In this document: piece after piece, positions 8,004-20,000 of the stretch
Layout: each line of letters opens with the position of its first letter
Position numbering within the stretch: position 1 is the first letter of the stretch
DNA from: Seribacter sulfatis
Lineage (GTDB): Bacteria; Verrucomicrobiota; Verrucomicrobiia; Opitutales; Seribacteraceae
Length of the DNA: 21,377 nt
Assembly: GCF_964187635.1 (NCBI RefSeq)
Contig: NZ_CAXLMO010000028.1
Coordinates: 1 to 21,377 of the forward strand
Direction of reading: 5' to 3'
Notes under the pieces: generated by a model
Seen by the model: only the letters and a program-made list of their open reading frames with translations
Told to the model about the DNA's origin: nothing
Databases searched by the model: none
Made by a program: the position numbers and the translations under genes

Positions 8004-11000
8004 ACTGTAATCTTCATTAAATACCTTCCTGCTTTCCATGACATTGAGTAGAGGATTTTTTAACATCAGCCTATCAATGAATCGATCCTGAATGCCAGTG
8101 TAGCGTACATCACTCTTTCTAAATTGACGCCAAACGAATTTATCAGCACCAATAATACGCAAGGATTTTGTTACAGACTCTGCAGTTACAAATGATGCGT
8201 TACCAGGTGCGTTAAAAGTTAGATCAACCGTACCCTCCATTAATGGAATGATCTGATTTCCCTTGAATATACGAACAATACTGGAGTTCGAACTTGTAAC
8301 CTGTAATGGAATTCCACTTGTGGAACGGACCCCCTGCAGGACTAATGGTCGGTGTCCCCGTGGAGTATCACGTAAACCGCCCGGCTGTCCTAAACTTGGA
8401 AAGCGGATTTCCTGTCTTTGCTTAGAAGAAACATAAAACACCTGAGTCACGGGGGTGGCAGGGTTCACATAAGCACTTCCGCTCTGACTAGCAGTAATAC
8501 TAACATTACCCTCCATACCATCCAATGTTACCACCCCAACAGAATTAACGGAAGCAGGTCCACTGTTTACGACAAAGCTAACAGGAAGATTGAAGACAGG
8601 ATGATTAATACCAGAGGACACTGCGGTTGCGTTGAGTTCAAAAGCAGGATCGTCTCTGACTTTCTCAGGAATTAATTCAAATGTAATAACTTGGTCATCT
8701 TTGACTCCCGGGTGAATAATAGTGAGCACCTGACTAACCGGATTGGCAGGGTGGTAACGATCATCTCCCAACTGCATTGCAGATATAGTGGTGGAACCCT
8801 TACCTGTAATAGTAACCAGGTTTCCAGTTATTGTGGCAACAGAGGGGTTCGATGAAATGTAAGTAATCGGTAACCCCGAAGTAGCAACAGCTAAAAGTGG
8901 GAAGGAACTATCGCCGAAAGCCTTGTCAACCAAAGGAGGAAAGGTAATCGATTGGGGACCGCCAAAACTCGGTGGGTTCGAGGAGTAGGGATGGATAAGT
9001 TCTAAACTGGATGTCAGCCCCCATTTATGGGCAAGGTAACCTTCAATTTTTTGTCGATTAACAGAGTTGACTGACTGATTATATACTAGAACTTCAGCAA
9101 TATCTCCAGAGAAAGATTCGCCCAGTTTATCGAATGCTGAAGTTAAATTGGAATCTCCGCTCGAGACCAAAGGAGCAACCGTACCGTTTACCCAAAGTGA
9201 TTGCCCACCGGGGATAATTCTTAAACTATTCACGGACCAATTTGAAGTATTTACATCCGATAAAATTTCTACTCCACTTGCACTATCTTCAAGACTGAAA
9301 AAGCCATCTGGATTTGTGGTAGATAAATCACCACCTAACACGCTTGAAGAACCTAAAACGCTTTGCTTATGAACAATAAAAATAAATTCCGGATTACTTA
9401 CTGCACTCTGAATATCAAAAAGCTCTCCTGAACTAGAGTCAAAGGTTACAATTGGTTTTTCATTCAGGCTCTGCGGCGTCCACCGAGGCATATTGTTAAT
9501 CGTTGCCTGGATGGGGTTATTAGTGTTCCCGGACTTATCGCCCCACATACTCACCCGACTTCCTGAAATAAAATCAAAAATATCATCAGGTTCATTATCC
9601 GCATTTACATCAGTCGCATCGAACCAAAGCTTTAGTCCTGGAGCAGAATCAGAAAACAGATTGCCATATCCTATAGTAAAATTCTGATCCACCCCAATGG
9701 CACTATCAAAACGATTATCACCATTTTGAAATGCAGTGATTGTAACCAAGCCTGTTCCTTGAATAAAAACTTTATTGCCAATAATAGTCGCCTTTGCTGG
9801 GTCTGAAGTTGCAAATTGAACCGGCAATCCAGAGGTTGAATTGGCATCTAGATAGAATGGGAAATCTCCCACTGCGTGGTCCGCAATCGGAGCAAAAGAA
9901 AGTAACTGAGGTGCTTTTACTACGGTCAAATAATTGTCTGCCGGAAGAGCGGGTGCATAAACAGTATTACCGTCTTGTATTGCGGTTACTTTAGTAATCC
10001 CTGCACCTATAATCTCCAAAGTGTTAAAGTCACCTCCCCCCGAGCCATAAATTTGGTTAATTTCGCTTTGATTGAGGTCGTCACTGTAAATCCGAATGTC
10101 ATCCACAACTCCATCAAAAGGAGAAACAGAACCTCCAATTTTAAACGGTGAAAATCTTTGATTTAATGGAAACCCAGAAACTGGGACTGAGGAGAGCTTC
10201 TGGGACAGGTTGCCATCTGCAAAAAGTGATAATGTACGATTAGAATCATTGGAATCGTCATATACCACTGCTATGTGAACCCATTCATTTTGAGTGAGCA
10301 CAGGGGAGGGGGATTGTAAGGTGAATGGAGTCGAATTGCCATCAGTCAAGAAATCAAACGCTATGTTTCCGTTTCCATTAACCTTACTTAATCGACAAAC
10401 ATTCATCGAAGGAAAACCATCTTTTGCCAATATTTGTGTCCCAGAAGAGTTCAGATCCGAGGAATTCAACCAAAGACTAATTGTGAACGAGCCATCAAAA
10501 GGAACGCTGCCTGCCTCGATCCTTCCATTTGATGCTCCTAGTCGGACTCCGTTTCCAAATCGAGCAGGGAGCCAATCCTTACTCGACCCCGATACATTAA
10601 GATCTAGCAAAGTACCATTATAATTCCCCATCGAATCCTTAGCGCCGGAGTAAAGATTTTCATCTAGTTTCCAGTAGGCAAGAAGTACATCCTGACGAGT
10701 GGTGAGGATTCGGGCAACCGTCTCGTCTTCCACTTGGTACAGTAAGGGAAGATTGGTCAAGTTTCCGTCCAGTGTTCTCGAATAACCATTTAATGATAAG
10801 GTAGATAATGTTGCCGAAACCGAGGATAAATTCTGATCAAATATAAGTTCATGCTGAGTTTTATTAGATACAGTCAATTTCCCATCCAAGTAAGTAACAA
10901 AGTATTTACCTGAAAGTACTCCTGTACCATGAATAGAATACAATCCCTCCGGAGTTGGGTTTGAAGTATTTCCATCTGCGACAGAAGTTGTCACCGAAAC

Positions 11001-14000
11001 GCTTTGTATCAAATCGCTTTCGTTGTCATCGTAAGCAAACCCATTGAATCCGTAGGTAAAGAGAGGGTTGGCTTGATCCGTTTTTCTAAATTGATCATTC
11101 ACCCTTACCACCAATTCCTTTTTCATGATTTGAAGATCTAGAAAAACCGGTTCTGCAGCCAACCACTCCAAACCTCCAACCTGCGTCGCCTTGATCCGTA
11201 CCATGCCCGGACTCCGTATCGTCAAAATAGTACCATTCAGATCCACCGAAGAATTTCCGTCAACCAGCTCCAAGGAAACAGGTAACTCTGAGGTAGCGGT
11301 TACATTTAAATCAATTGGAATTGAACCATAAGAAATAACTCCCAAGTCCTGATTGAAAGAAATACTTTGCCGCCCCTTCAACACCACCAATTTAATTATT
11401 TCTGAATCGGAGCCTGATATATTAGAAACTGTGACAGTGGAGTTAAACTCACCCGTTTGAGTGGGAATTCCGTAAATTAATCCACTCACTCCATCTACTT
11501 CCAAACCTTGGGGTAGGTTTGTGGCGTTATATTCAGTCGGGCCTTTAATTGACTCAATCTCATAGGCGTACTCTTGGCCAAATCTAGCAATTAAAGGCGA
11601 ATCGGAAAAATTATATATATCCTGTCTCTCTTGTGCCGTTAATCCCTGACCGAAAATGCGCAAATCATCCATTTGTCCCTCCAAGTAATCCGGAGAAGAG
11701 GGGTGCTTGCCAAAATATAAGTCTACTGCCGTACCATCTCCAGCAAGCGTTCCTTTTGCATTAATAGGAGCAATCACCTCCTCATTATTGACATAAACCA
11801 CAACTTTATTTCCATCCCACTGTAGAATGTAGTGAACCCATTGATTAATTGATAAAGGAAATGAATTTGAGATTTTCCATGATCCACCAATCCGGACCTC
11901 TGCATTAATAAAACCGTTTGAAATATAAAACTTGATTCGATCGCTTCGAAAAATTACCCCATCCAAATCATCCGTATATAACCAAAGACCAATTGCAAAA
12001 GGTCCAGTAAGATTAAAGGTAGCAACATTAGAAGGTAATAATAAAGTTTGATTCCCATCAAAGCGGAGCGAAGTTCCATTTCGACCGACCTCAGAAAATA
12101 AATATAGATCAGAAAAAGAAGTACCATCACCCACATTGCCAACCCCTGAAGAATCGTCAACAACGGTACCGTTTAATTCATCAAAAGTCCAATGAACGAT
12201 TGGATTACTGGGTAAGACAATCTCGGGAGAATTATCGAAATTAGGACTGTAAGTACTAAAAGGATGCGCCCCGAAGTCTCCATTCCCAGAACCAAACAAT
12301 TCCACGATTTCCGAAGCCCCAAGGGCCCGATCATAAATCCGAAAATCATCAATCTTATCTGCAAATCGACCAAAACCACCAGAGAGATTACCAATTGTAT
12401 CCACTGCTGAAGCAACATTTGCATTTACTGTACCCACCGCAATTCCGTCCACCCAAAATGAAGTTTGTGCACCACTGCCACGAGCGGCGAGGTGATGCCA
12501 TCCAGTAGGTAGGTTATTAGCCCCATAACCTGTTGAATTAAAAGTACCATCGAAAGCTCCCAACTCCTTAGACCCTGCTTGATCGAAAACTACATGTGCA
12601 TTGGTACCACCACTGGTCAATGCATGTCTAAAATCTACGAAAGTGTCATCAAGGGGAGTAGTAAACCATGTTGAAATTGTCCAATTATTGGGAAGAGCAA
12701 GTTGATTTACGCCGAGATCAATTTTGGTGTGGGCAAGGTTATCAAATTCAACACCAGAAGTAAACTTGCCGGTTGTATTCAAATTACCGTCAGTCAAATT
12801 GGCATTCCTTAGATTGGGAGATGCATCCTGAATTGCGGTACCATCAGTCTCCTCAAATGGATAATACAAAGCTAGGCCATTCTTTATCTTATAACTACTG
12901 CCAGCAAGATCGGGAGTAATTCCCCATTTGTGTGCTAGATATCCCTCCACCTTTTCCTTTTCGAGTGGGGACAGAAGACGATCAAAGACCATTACTTCGC
13001 CAATTTCTCCGATCAATTGACCAAAACCGGAGCTAGGATCATTTCCAAGAGTTACTTGTTGCAGTATGCTATATTCATTGGAATAAGAACCAAGTCGAGG
13101 AGTGGTTTTTGCATCTAATGTCCACCCAGTCACCCCATTGGAAGCACCAATTCCAACTCCTAATCCCTGCGCCACCATAAAGACATGAATATTTCCAATA
13201 GTAAGATTTAGAGAACCAATATTATAGGACTCTCCGGAAGCGAAACGAATTGCAGGATAACCATCGAATACCGATTTCGCATAGGTTGGCATTGCATTGG
13301 GTACAGATTGTAAAGCATTTTTTGAACTCTCAGACTTATCGACCCATAGAGGAACTGAGTTGCCCTCCAATATGCTATCACTCTGATTATCCCCGTCGGT
13401 ATCCATGGCATCTAACCAAAGGACAAGACCATCCATAGTATACTTTGTGAACCGAGTATCACTGGCAGTAAAAGTTTGGACATCTGTTGCCCAACTACCA
13501 CCACCTAAATTTTCTGCATAAGCTCTGTAGAAATAAGGCGTATTAATGGATAAGTTTTGAACCAGGATATCGTAGGTTCCTAATGTTACGGGACCTCCTC
13601 CATTTATATCTACAACATAATCCCACTTCGAGTTATCGTTCTCATCAACCAAAGTCGTATTCGAGTCAATCCATTCATCTCCCCAGAATATTTTAACAAC
13701 GGGATTATCTCCGCCCACAGATTGTACTACAGTATTTTCCTGAATGCCTCCAAAAGGATTTGAAGATATATAGGGGTGACTGGAGGGTAAGACTTCTTCT
13801 GTGATGCGCCATTTATGAGCAAGATACCCCTCCAACCTTGACCTTTCTCCCTGATTAAGTTCACGGTCAAAAACCATCACTTCAGCAATTTCACAGGTCG
13901 AACGTTCACGATTTGTTCCATACCCACCGAATTGTAAAACCCCTGGAGCAAAATTAGTATTGTTTGACCCTCTATTATTGAAGACGATCTGCTCTCCATC

Positions 14001-17000
14001 ACGCCAGAAAGATGCTCTTGGGTTTCCACCCTTTGCCTCAATGCTTCCCAAATGAAGGTGCCAATTATTATCCGAAGGCCCCGCGGTACTGATCCAGCCT
14101 TCAGCATGCCACCTGGAAACAAGGCCGCCGTGAAACCCGAACAACCAATTCCTGGTTCGAGAGGAAATGACTCGATTATTTGCCCCCCCTGTGTAGCGGG
14201 CAACAGAGACCATGCTGTATCCACTATTGGTAAGAAAATCAAAGTTCGTTTCACCCCAAATCATATCATCCCCATCCAGACTGATAACTGGTTTACCTTT
14301 TAATGCTGATATATAAAATCTCGGATTCCCAGAAGTATTAAGCATATTTCTTTGCTTGCCCGACCCGTCTCTCCAACTAGAAACAATATCACCATTAGAA
14401 AGAACTTGCCCGAGATCCTCCACATTATCGCCGTTCATATCTTGGGCAGAATACCAAGCGGAAAGTCCTGGGACGGTATCAGTTTTAAAAGATTGATCGG
14501 TCACAGTCTGCACGGTCGTAATCTCCCCACCAATCGATATTACCTCGGCACGCAAAGTCGCCTGAGTAGGCAAGACTCCAAGAGCAGACTTGGTTAAAAC
14601 GACGGGTTTTTCGATGGCACGAAATTCTAGAAATCCCTGGTTCAGAGAATCCCCGTTGAAAATTAAATTAACATCACCTTCAACAAGACCACGATCATAA
14701 ATCCTCAGTTCATCAAGGAGACCCTTATAGTTTCCAAAACCTGAATAGACACTAGACCCTGAAGTCGAACCAAAGGAGGGGGGTTCCGCATGCAATGAAA
14801 CCATCGAATAATCTAACAGAGTGGGGGTACCCTGCAATATACCGTCCAAGTAAAGTTTTAAAGTTTTAGGAGAATCTCCAAATGTAATAATGGCATGATG
14901 CCATTGATCATCTTTCACATTCACATTGCTTGACACCTCAGCGAATGATCCATTCTCTCCAATCTTCGCCTTTAATGTATTGCCCTCCAAGACGACGCCA
15001 ATCCCAGAGTTTGATGTACCTTCATCATATAACATTTGATTGGAATATCCTGCTGGGACGGCCCCACTCAAGTCATCGTTAAAAGTGGCATTTATGTCGG
15101 AATCACTTAGCGCACTCTTATAAAAGCGCAAATCATCAATCGCTCCATTAAAATAGTCTTGTGAGATACGACTAGTCCCCCCCACTTCCCAAGTTTCTGA
15201 AGCTAACAAATTGAGCGGACTGTCTTCGGGTAAAGAGTTTTGCGAAACAAGTTCACCATTTTGGTACAGTTTAAGTGTGGAAGAATTATAGTCCACCACC
15301 ACCCCAACATGAGTCCAACTTGAAGGAGTAAGAGAAAGCACAGATGAGACAGATACTCTTTGACTCGCAGTTGCATGAGTATATGAAAGGGAATTATTTC
15401 CATCCAACCTTAAACCGAAAGGACCTCTCTTCACTAAACTGTAGGTATTTTCGGTGAGAAATAAATCAGTATCGGCAGAGGGATTAACCAAGCTCAGTGA
15501 GGTAGGTCCGGAAGCAGAGCTTGGAGTAGAAAAATACAGTTGAATTGATGATCCTCCTGTTGCTTCAGCATGAGCCAACGCCATTGAATAATACCCTGAT
15601 ACCAATTGGACTCCCTTGCTATCAATAGCAGGATAAGCAGCATCGAGGATTTTTTCACTGCCCAGATCACCTGTCACCTCAAAAATTCCATCCTGGTCTA
15701 AGTCGATCCATAGTACGCCTCGATTATCATTCCCCCTGGTCTCAAAAGTGTAGGTACCTGGTTCTTTTGCCCGGAAAGCACCAGTAAAGAGAGACATATA
15801 ATTGTCATTTTGATTAATGCCAATGCCAGCATTTGCAAAGTGCTCATCGTTATCAAATGCTAAGCCTGTTCCACTCGGGCCGCCGGTGAGCAAACTAGAC
15901 CCACTTGGTGTAAGAGAAAACAAGACATCTGTACTAGAAAAATAAGCCTCACTCATTGGGACTTTGAATCCAAAAGTATTTAACTGCCCCGGACTGTACT
16001 TACCAATCGCTCCCGTTGCCGGGTTTACCCAAAGCGAAATGGAATAGGATTTTTTATGGAGTTCCTTTAACACTCCCTGCGTTTCCAGCGAAAGTGAATC
16101 ATCCACTCCGTCCAAACTGATCGCCTGTCCGGCATTACCTGCAATCCATGAGAAACCACCACTTCCAGTTCCAGTTAATTGATTGGTGCTTAAATCACTG
16201 GCACTCGCACCACTCCCTTCATCAAAAGGAAAATAAGCGGCCAAATCAGTATATTGGGTAAGGGCGGGACCGGCATACACCTTTGCAGTCGGTTTAAAAC
16301 GGAAACTTAAGGACCGCCCCTCGAAGGAATTTTCCAAATAACCGGTTGAATTAAAGTCCAGACTTAAGGAATTTGTACCCCCATCAAAAAACAGTCCCTG
16401 CGCATTATACCCTGATGGACGGGTGGCGTTATTATCAGTGCCCTCGAAACGAGCCGTATTGGCAGGATAAGTGGAATCATAAGCATATATTCCTGACTCC
16501 TCATCCAACCTCCAAAATGACAACAGGTCATCGATCACCTGAGGGTCTCCACTTGACCAGTCTTCACCATCCACACTAGATGCAAATGTTCTAAAGTAGT
16601 AGGTCTCGCCTGGATTGAGCCCAGTAACAGATGCATTAAATTCGCCAAGGGCTAATGGACTACCAGATGACACATCCACCCAGTTGTCCCATGCGGAAAG
16701 ATCAAAGCCTGCATTTTCATTCCCGTAATAAACCCGGACAGTAGGAAGGTTCGAATCCTTGCTAATCAAATTACCAGTGATGATTACTGAGCCATTAGAC
16801 TCCGCAGAAAGAGCGGTAATTTCGACTACAGGAGGAAGGGCAACGCTTGAAGTTTGGAACTTCATGGTACCATTCAACGCGATACTATTTACCTCTTCGG
16901 TTGAAAGAGAATGATCATACAGTCGAATTTCATCAATTATTCCATTGAAATGATTACCACTACTATCAGTACCCACTTGAAAATCATTTTGTGCAGAAGT

Positions 17001-20000
17001 ATTTACCCCCATCAATCCCCACTTGAAGCTTAAGTAGGAATACACTCGATTAACATCAGCGGCAGAAAGAGCGGTGTTAAATATAAGTAATTCCCCTAAA
17101 TCACCATTGGCATATCGACCTCCAATATTTCGATCATTTGAAAAATTATTGGCCCGAACATTCTGGCTGGTCACTAATGAGGCAATAGAAATATCGGTTG
17201 GCCAGCTCCCGTAAATATCGTAAGGTGCACCGTTTATAGCAAATGAAGAACCCGTCTTGATCCCTACATGTGCGTAAGTACCGTGAAATAGAGATCCTCC
17301 GTTCGAGTGAAAATGATAGGTACTGGTATCTCCAAGAAGGAACCAACCACCTGAATTACGCTTAAAAACCCAGAAGACGGTACGGATATCTGAAATTCGG
17401 TTAAAAGAATGATATTCTCCATTTGTTCCGCTGTAGCGCATGATTGAATGACCGTTTATCCCATTGGTTACAATACCAGGATTACCATTTTTGGTTGCAT
17501 GGTTATTATTTCCACTTTTGTCATTCCAAAGTGCTTCTGCTGAAGTTAAATCACTCGCATCTAACCAAAGCTGAAGCCCTCCAATTCCTGAAGGAAATGC
17601 AAAATCATGAGCAAATATTGGGTTTTCTTTATTACCATCGACATACATAAAAACATCGGTGGCACTGTTGGAGCCATTCGGTAAGACTAAAGCAATATGG
17701 TGCCATGCATTATTATTTAAAATTGTACTTCCGGTTAATCGCGAACCTCCAATATCAAGATTGAGAGATCCATTATTCAAAGAAACCGCCCAATTCTGCC
17801 CATCCGCATTTTCTCCCCAATTTACGAGTCCACCATTTGCCTGTGTTGTCTTCATCCAAAAAGATAAGGTGCGAGATTTATCTCCCGAAACTCCCTTGAA
17901 ACCTTTTGTAATGATATTTTCTCCCGCTCCAGCAAATCGAATGGCATTTCCAATCTTGCCAAATACCCGTGCCGAATTATCTACCCCAACAAGCGTACCG
18001 GTATTTCCATTTATTTGATCAAGAGCAATAGTACCAGATGATTCATCCAGCTTCCACCATGCTTTAATTCCTTCCTGCGGAGGCAAGCTCCACACTCCCG
18101 ATGTGACGGAGTTTGATGCCAACCACTTGTAATAGTAAGTGGATCCAAGAGTTAATCCATCCACATATAAATGAGCCATTCCTTCTGAGTGCGTTCCGTT
18201 GAGATCAATTCGATTATCCCAATGTATATTATCAGCAGGATTTACCAGCATATTGGACCCACCGTCATTATCACCCCAAAATAAAGAAAGGGTGGGGGGA
18301 TCCCCGCCATCATTACTTACTAATGCAGAAAAACGGGCAGAAGAAGAGGTCACATTTCGCGGGGATGCACTGGACACTACTGGGGCGGTTTTATTAACAA
18401 TAATTCGTAAAGGAGTCACTCCGCTTCCTGCAATATTTGTGGCAGTCACATTCAAATCAAAAATTCCTACCTCTAGAGGTTGCCCAATAATTTCTCCATT
18501 CAATTGGTTAATACTAAGACCATTAGGCAGAAAACTTGCATCATAGGAAGTGGGATCTCCTGAAGCCTGAACTTGGTGATGCAAATAAATCAAATCCTCC
18601 TTTAAGTCCTGCCCTCCAAAAATTTGCAGGATTTCGTTTTCACTTAATGAATCGTCGTAGATTCTCATCTCATCCAAAATTCCTCCAAAATAAGCATTTG
18701 CATCGTTTCTCCACCGGCCAAATTGAAATGTTTGAGCCACTCCAGTACTGATTCCTGAACGAGCCCAATTCGCAATGCGAGTACCGTCCATGTAAATGGA
18801 GACCTCCGAACCGTTAAAACAGTGTGCAAAATGAGCCCAGCGACCCAGTAGGGTATTAGAATGGGAAGCCCTTGGATCCCACCCCCAATGTTGACTGATC
18901 ATCTGGGTGTACCCACCATCCTTGATGTTACGTAAACCCCAGAACTTACTAACTCCGTTTGGATTGGCTAACTCACCATATCCATAAAACCCGGGTTGAG
19001 ACTGAGGATTATTACCATCCACCTTTACCCAGAAAGAAATTGTTCTTGGCTTTTTTCCGTCCACTCCAAGTGCATCTGCAGTGGCTTGGGTGGAAATATA
19101 AGCATTGGTACCATTAAACTGAACTCCCTTACCAAAATAACCATTCTGCCAGGAAGTGCCGCCAATTAACTGTCCGTTGAAACGCCCCATAGCATCCACT
19201 GCCTGCTCTCCGTCCCCCTCGTCCATTGGCCAATATGCCACCAGGTTAGCAGGACGAGTCGAAACATTTTTTCGAACAACCTGTGTTCCTTTACTCTGAT
19301 ACGAAAGATAGAGTATCTCAGGAACGATTATAACCGGGGGCTTCACTTCTTTAAAACTTCCCGAGCCCACCGAGATTATACCCTTATCGATGGTACCTTG
19401 AGCGGCCATAACGATTCGTCCTCCTCCCGCTCCACGGTTTCCTCCCAGTACACGAACTAAGCCCTGGTTGTAAATATTTTTGCCTGATAATTTCAATGCA
19501 CCCCCCGAACCACCGGCACCATGATCATTCTGATTAGCGTCAGTACGGCCATCGCCACCGTTCGCACTTATTATTACCCCAGGGGCAATAGTAAGATCAC
19601 CCTCCGCCAATAGTTCAATCGCACCGCCTCCCGCACCAGAACCTTGAAAATAACGGCCACTTGAGCCACTACTTCCTGCCATTAGATCTGATATTTGATC
19701 ATCTCCATAACTATAACTTCCTCCTACTCCCCAGTTCCCTGCAGTACCAGGCCCGCCAGGGCCATTACCGGAAATTTTTTGCGAACTGCTCCCCGCCCAA
19801 GGATTTAAAACTGGTCGACCACCGTACCCAGTCGTATTCGAGGCATCCCCCCCATCTAAAAGCAAGTCCGACCCAATATAGATCTCTCCCCCGGCAACTG
19901 TTTTAACGGATAAAGAACGATCACCACGAAGAAGAATATTGGTGTCCCCACTCAACCGAACTTGAGCGAAGGTAAAGGTAGAAACTCCATAATTCCAGTT

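Larger units (their letters stand above)
14650..16532 (-). other. LamG-like domain 3 (outer host of a triple nest)
   Basis: N-terminal part about 16269-16532 (LLSFWRLDEESG, then GRSLSFRFKPTAKVYAG). C-terminal part about 14650-15050 (YSNQMLYDEGTSNSG, DDQWHHAIITFGD, LYLDG, KGLLDELRIYDRGL). Between them lies a complete second LamG. Excision between the equivalent VYAG and VPAG codons (1221 bases, 407 codons) restores one LamG. Confidence 0.82.
16870..18072 (-). other. LamG-like domain 2, split by an inserted module
   Basis: The N-terminal part (17601-18072) runs from 'IKAWWKLDESSG' through 'RTLSFWMKTT' and 'AWHHIALVLPNG' to 'MYVDGNKENPIFAHDF'. The C-terminal part (16870-16987) resumes with 'DFQVGTDSSGNHFNGIIDE' and 'IRLYDHSLSTEEV'. 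Joining 'AHDF' to 'QVGTDSS' restores the canonical LamG order 'YVDG...GTDSSG...FNGIIDEIRLYD'. The intervening sequence is a different module. Confidence 0.85.

Noticed and set aside
8418..8675. Plus-strand frame opposite the Ig-like repeats
   Set aside because: It is antisense to clear Ig-like coding sequence, with unstructured composition and no supported start.
13877..14303. Open frames on either strand overlapping the giant gene (for example 13877-14254 minus, 14052-14303 plus)
   Set aside because: They lie wholly within the giant reading frame, have no recognisable domains or start signals and look like shadow frames.
9920..16532. Assembly chimera as the explanation of the nested domains
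   Set aside because: Measured insert spans are multiples of three, no stop or frameshift occurs in 13.7 kb, and host halves rejoin to canonical domains. Artefactual joins would not be expected to do this repeatedly. Not formally excluded without reads.
16980..17608. Insertion sequence or transposon between the 8-bp repeats
   Set aside because: The 613 bases between the repeats encode only the GYLAHKWG-type module in frame; there is no transposase and no terminal inverted repeat.
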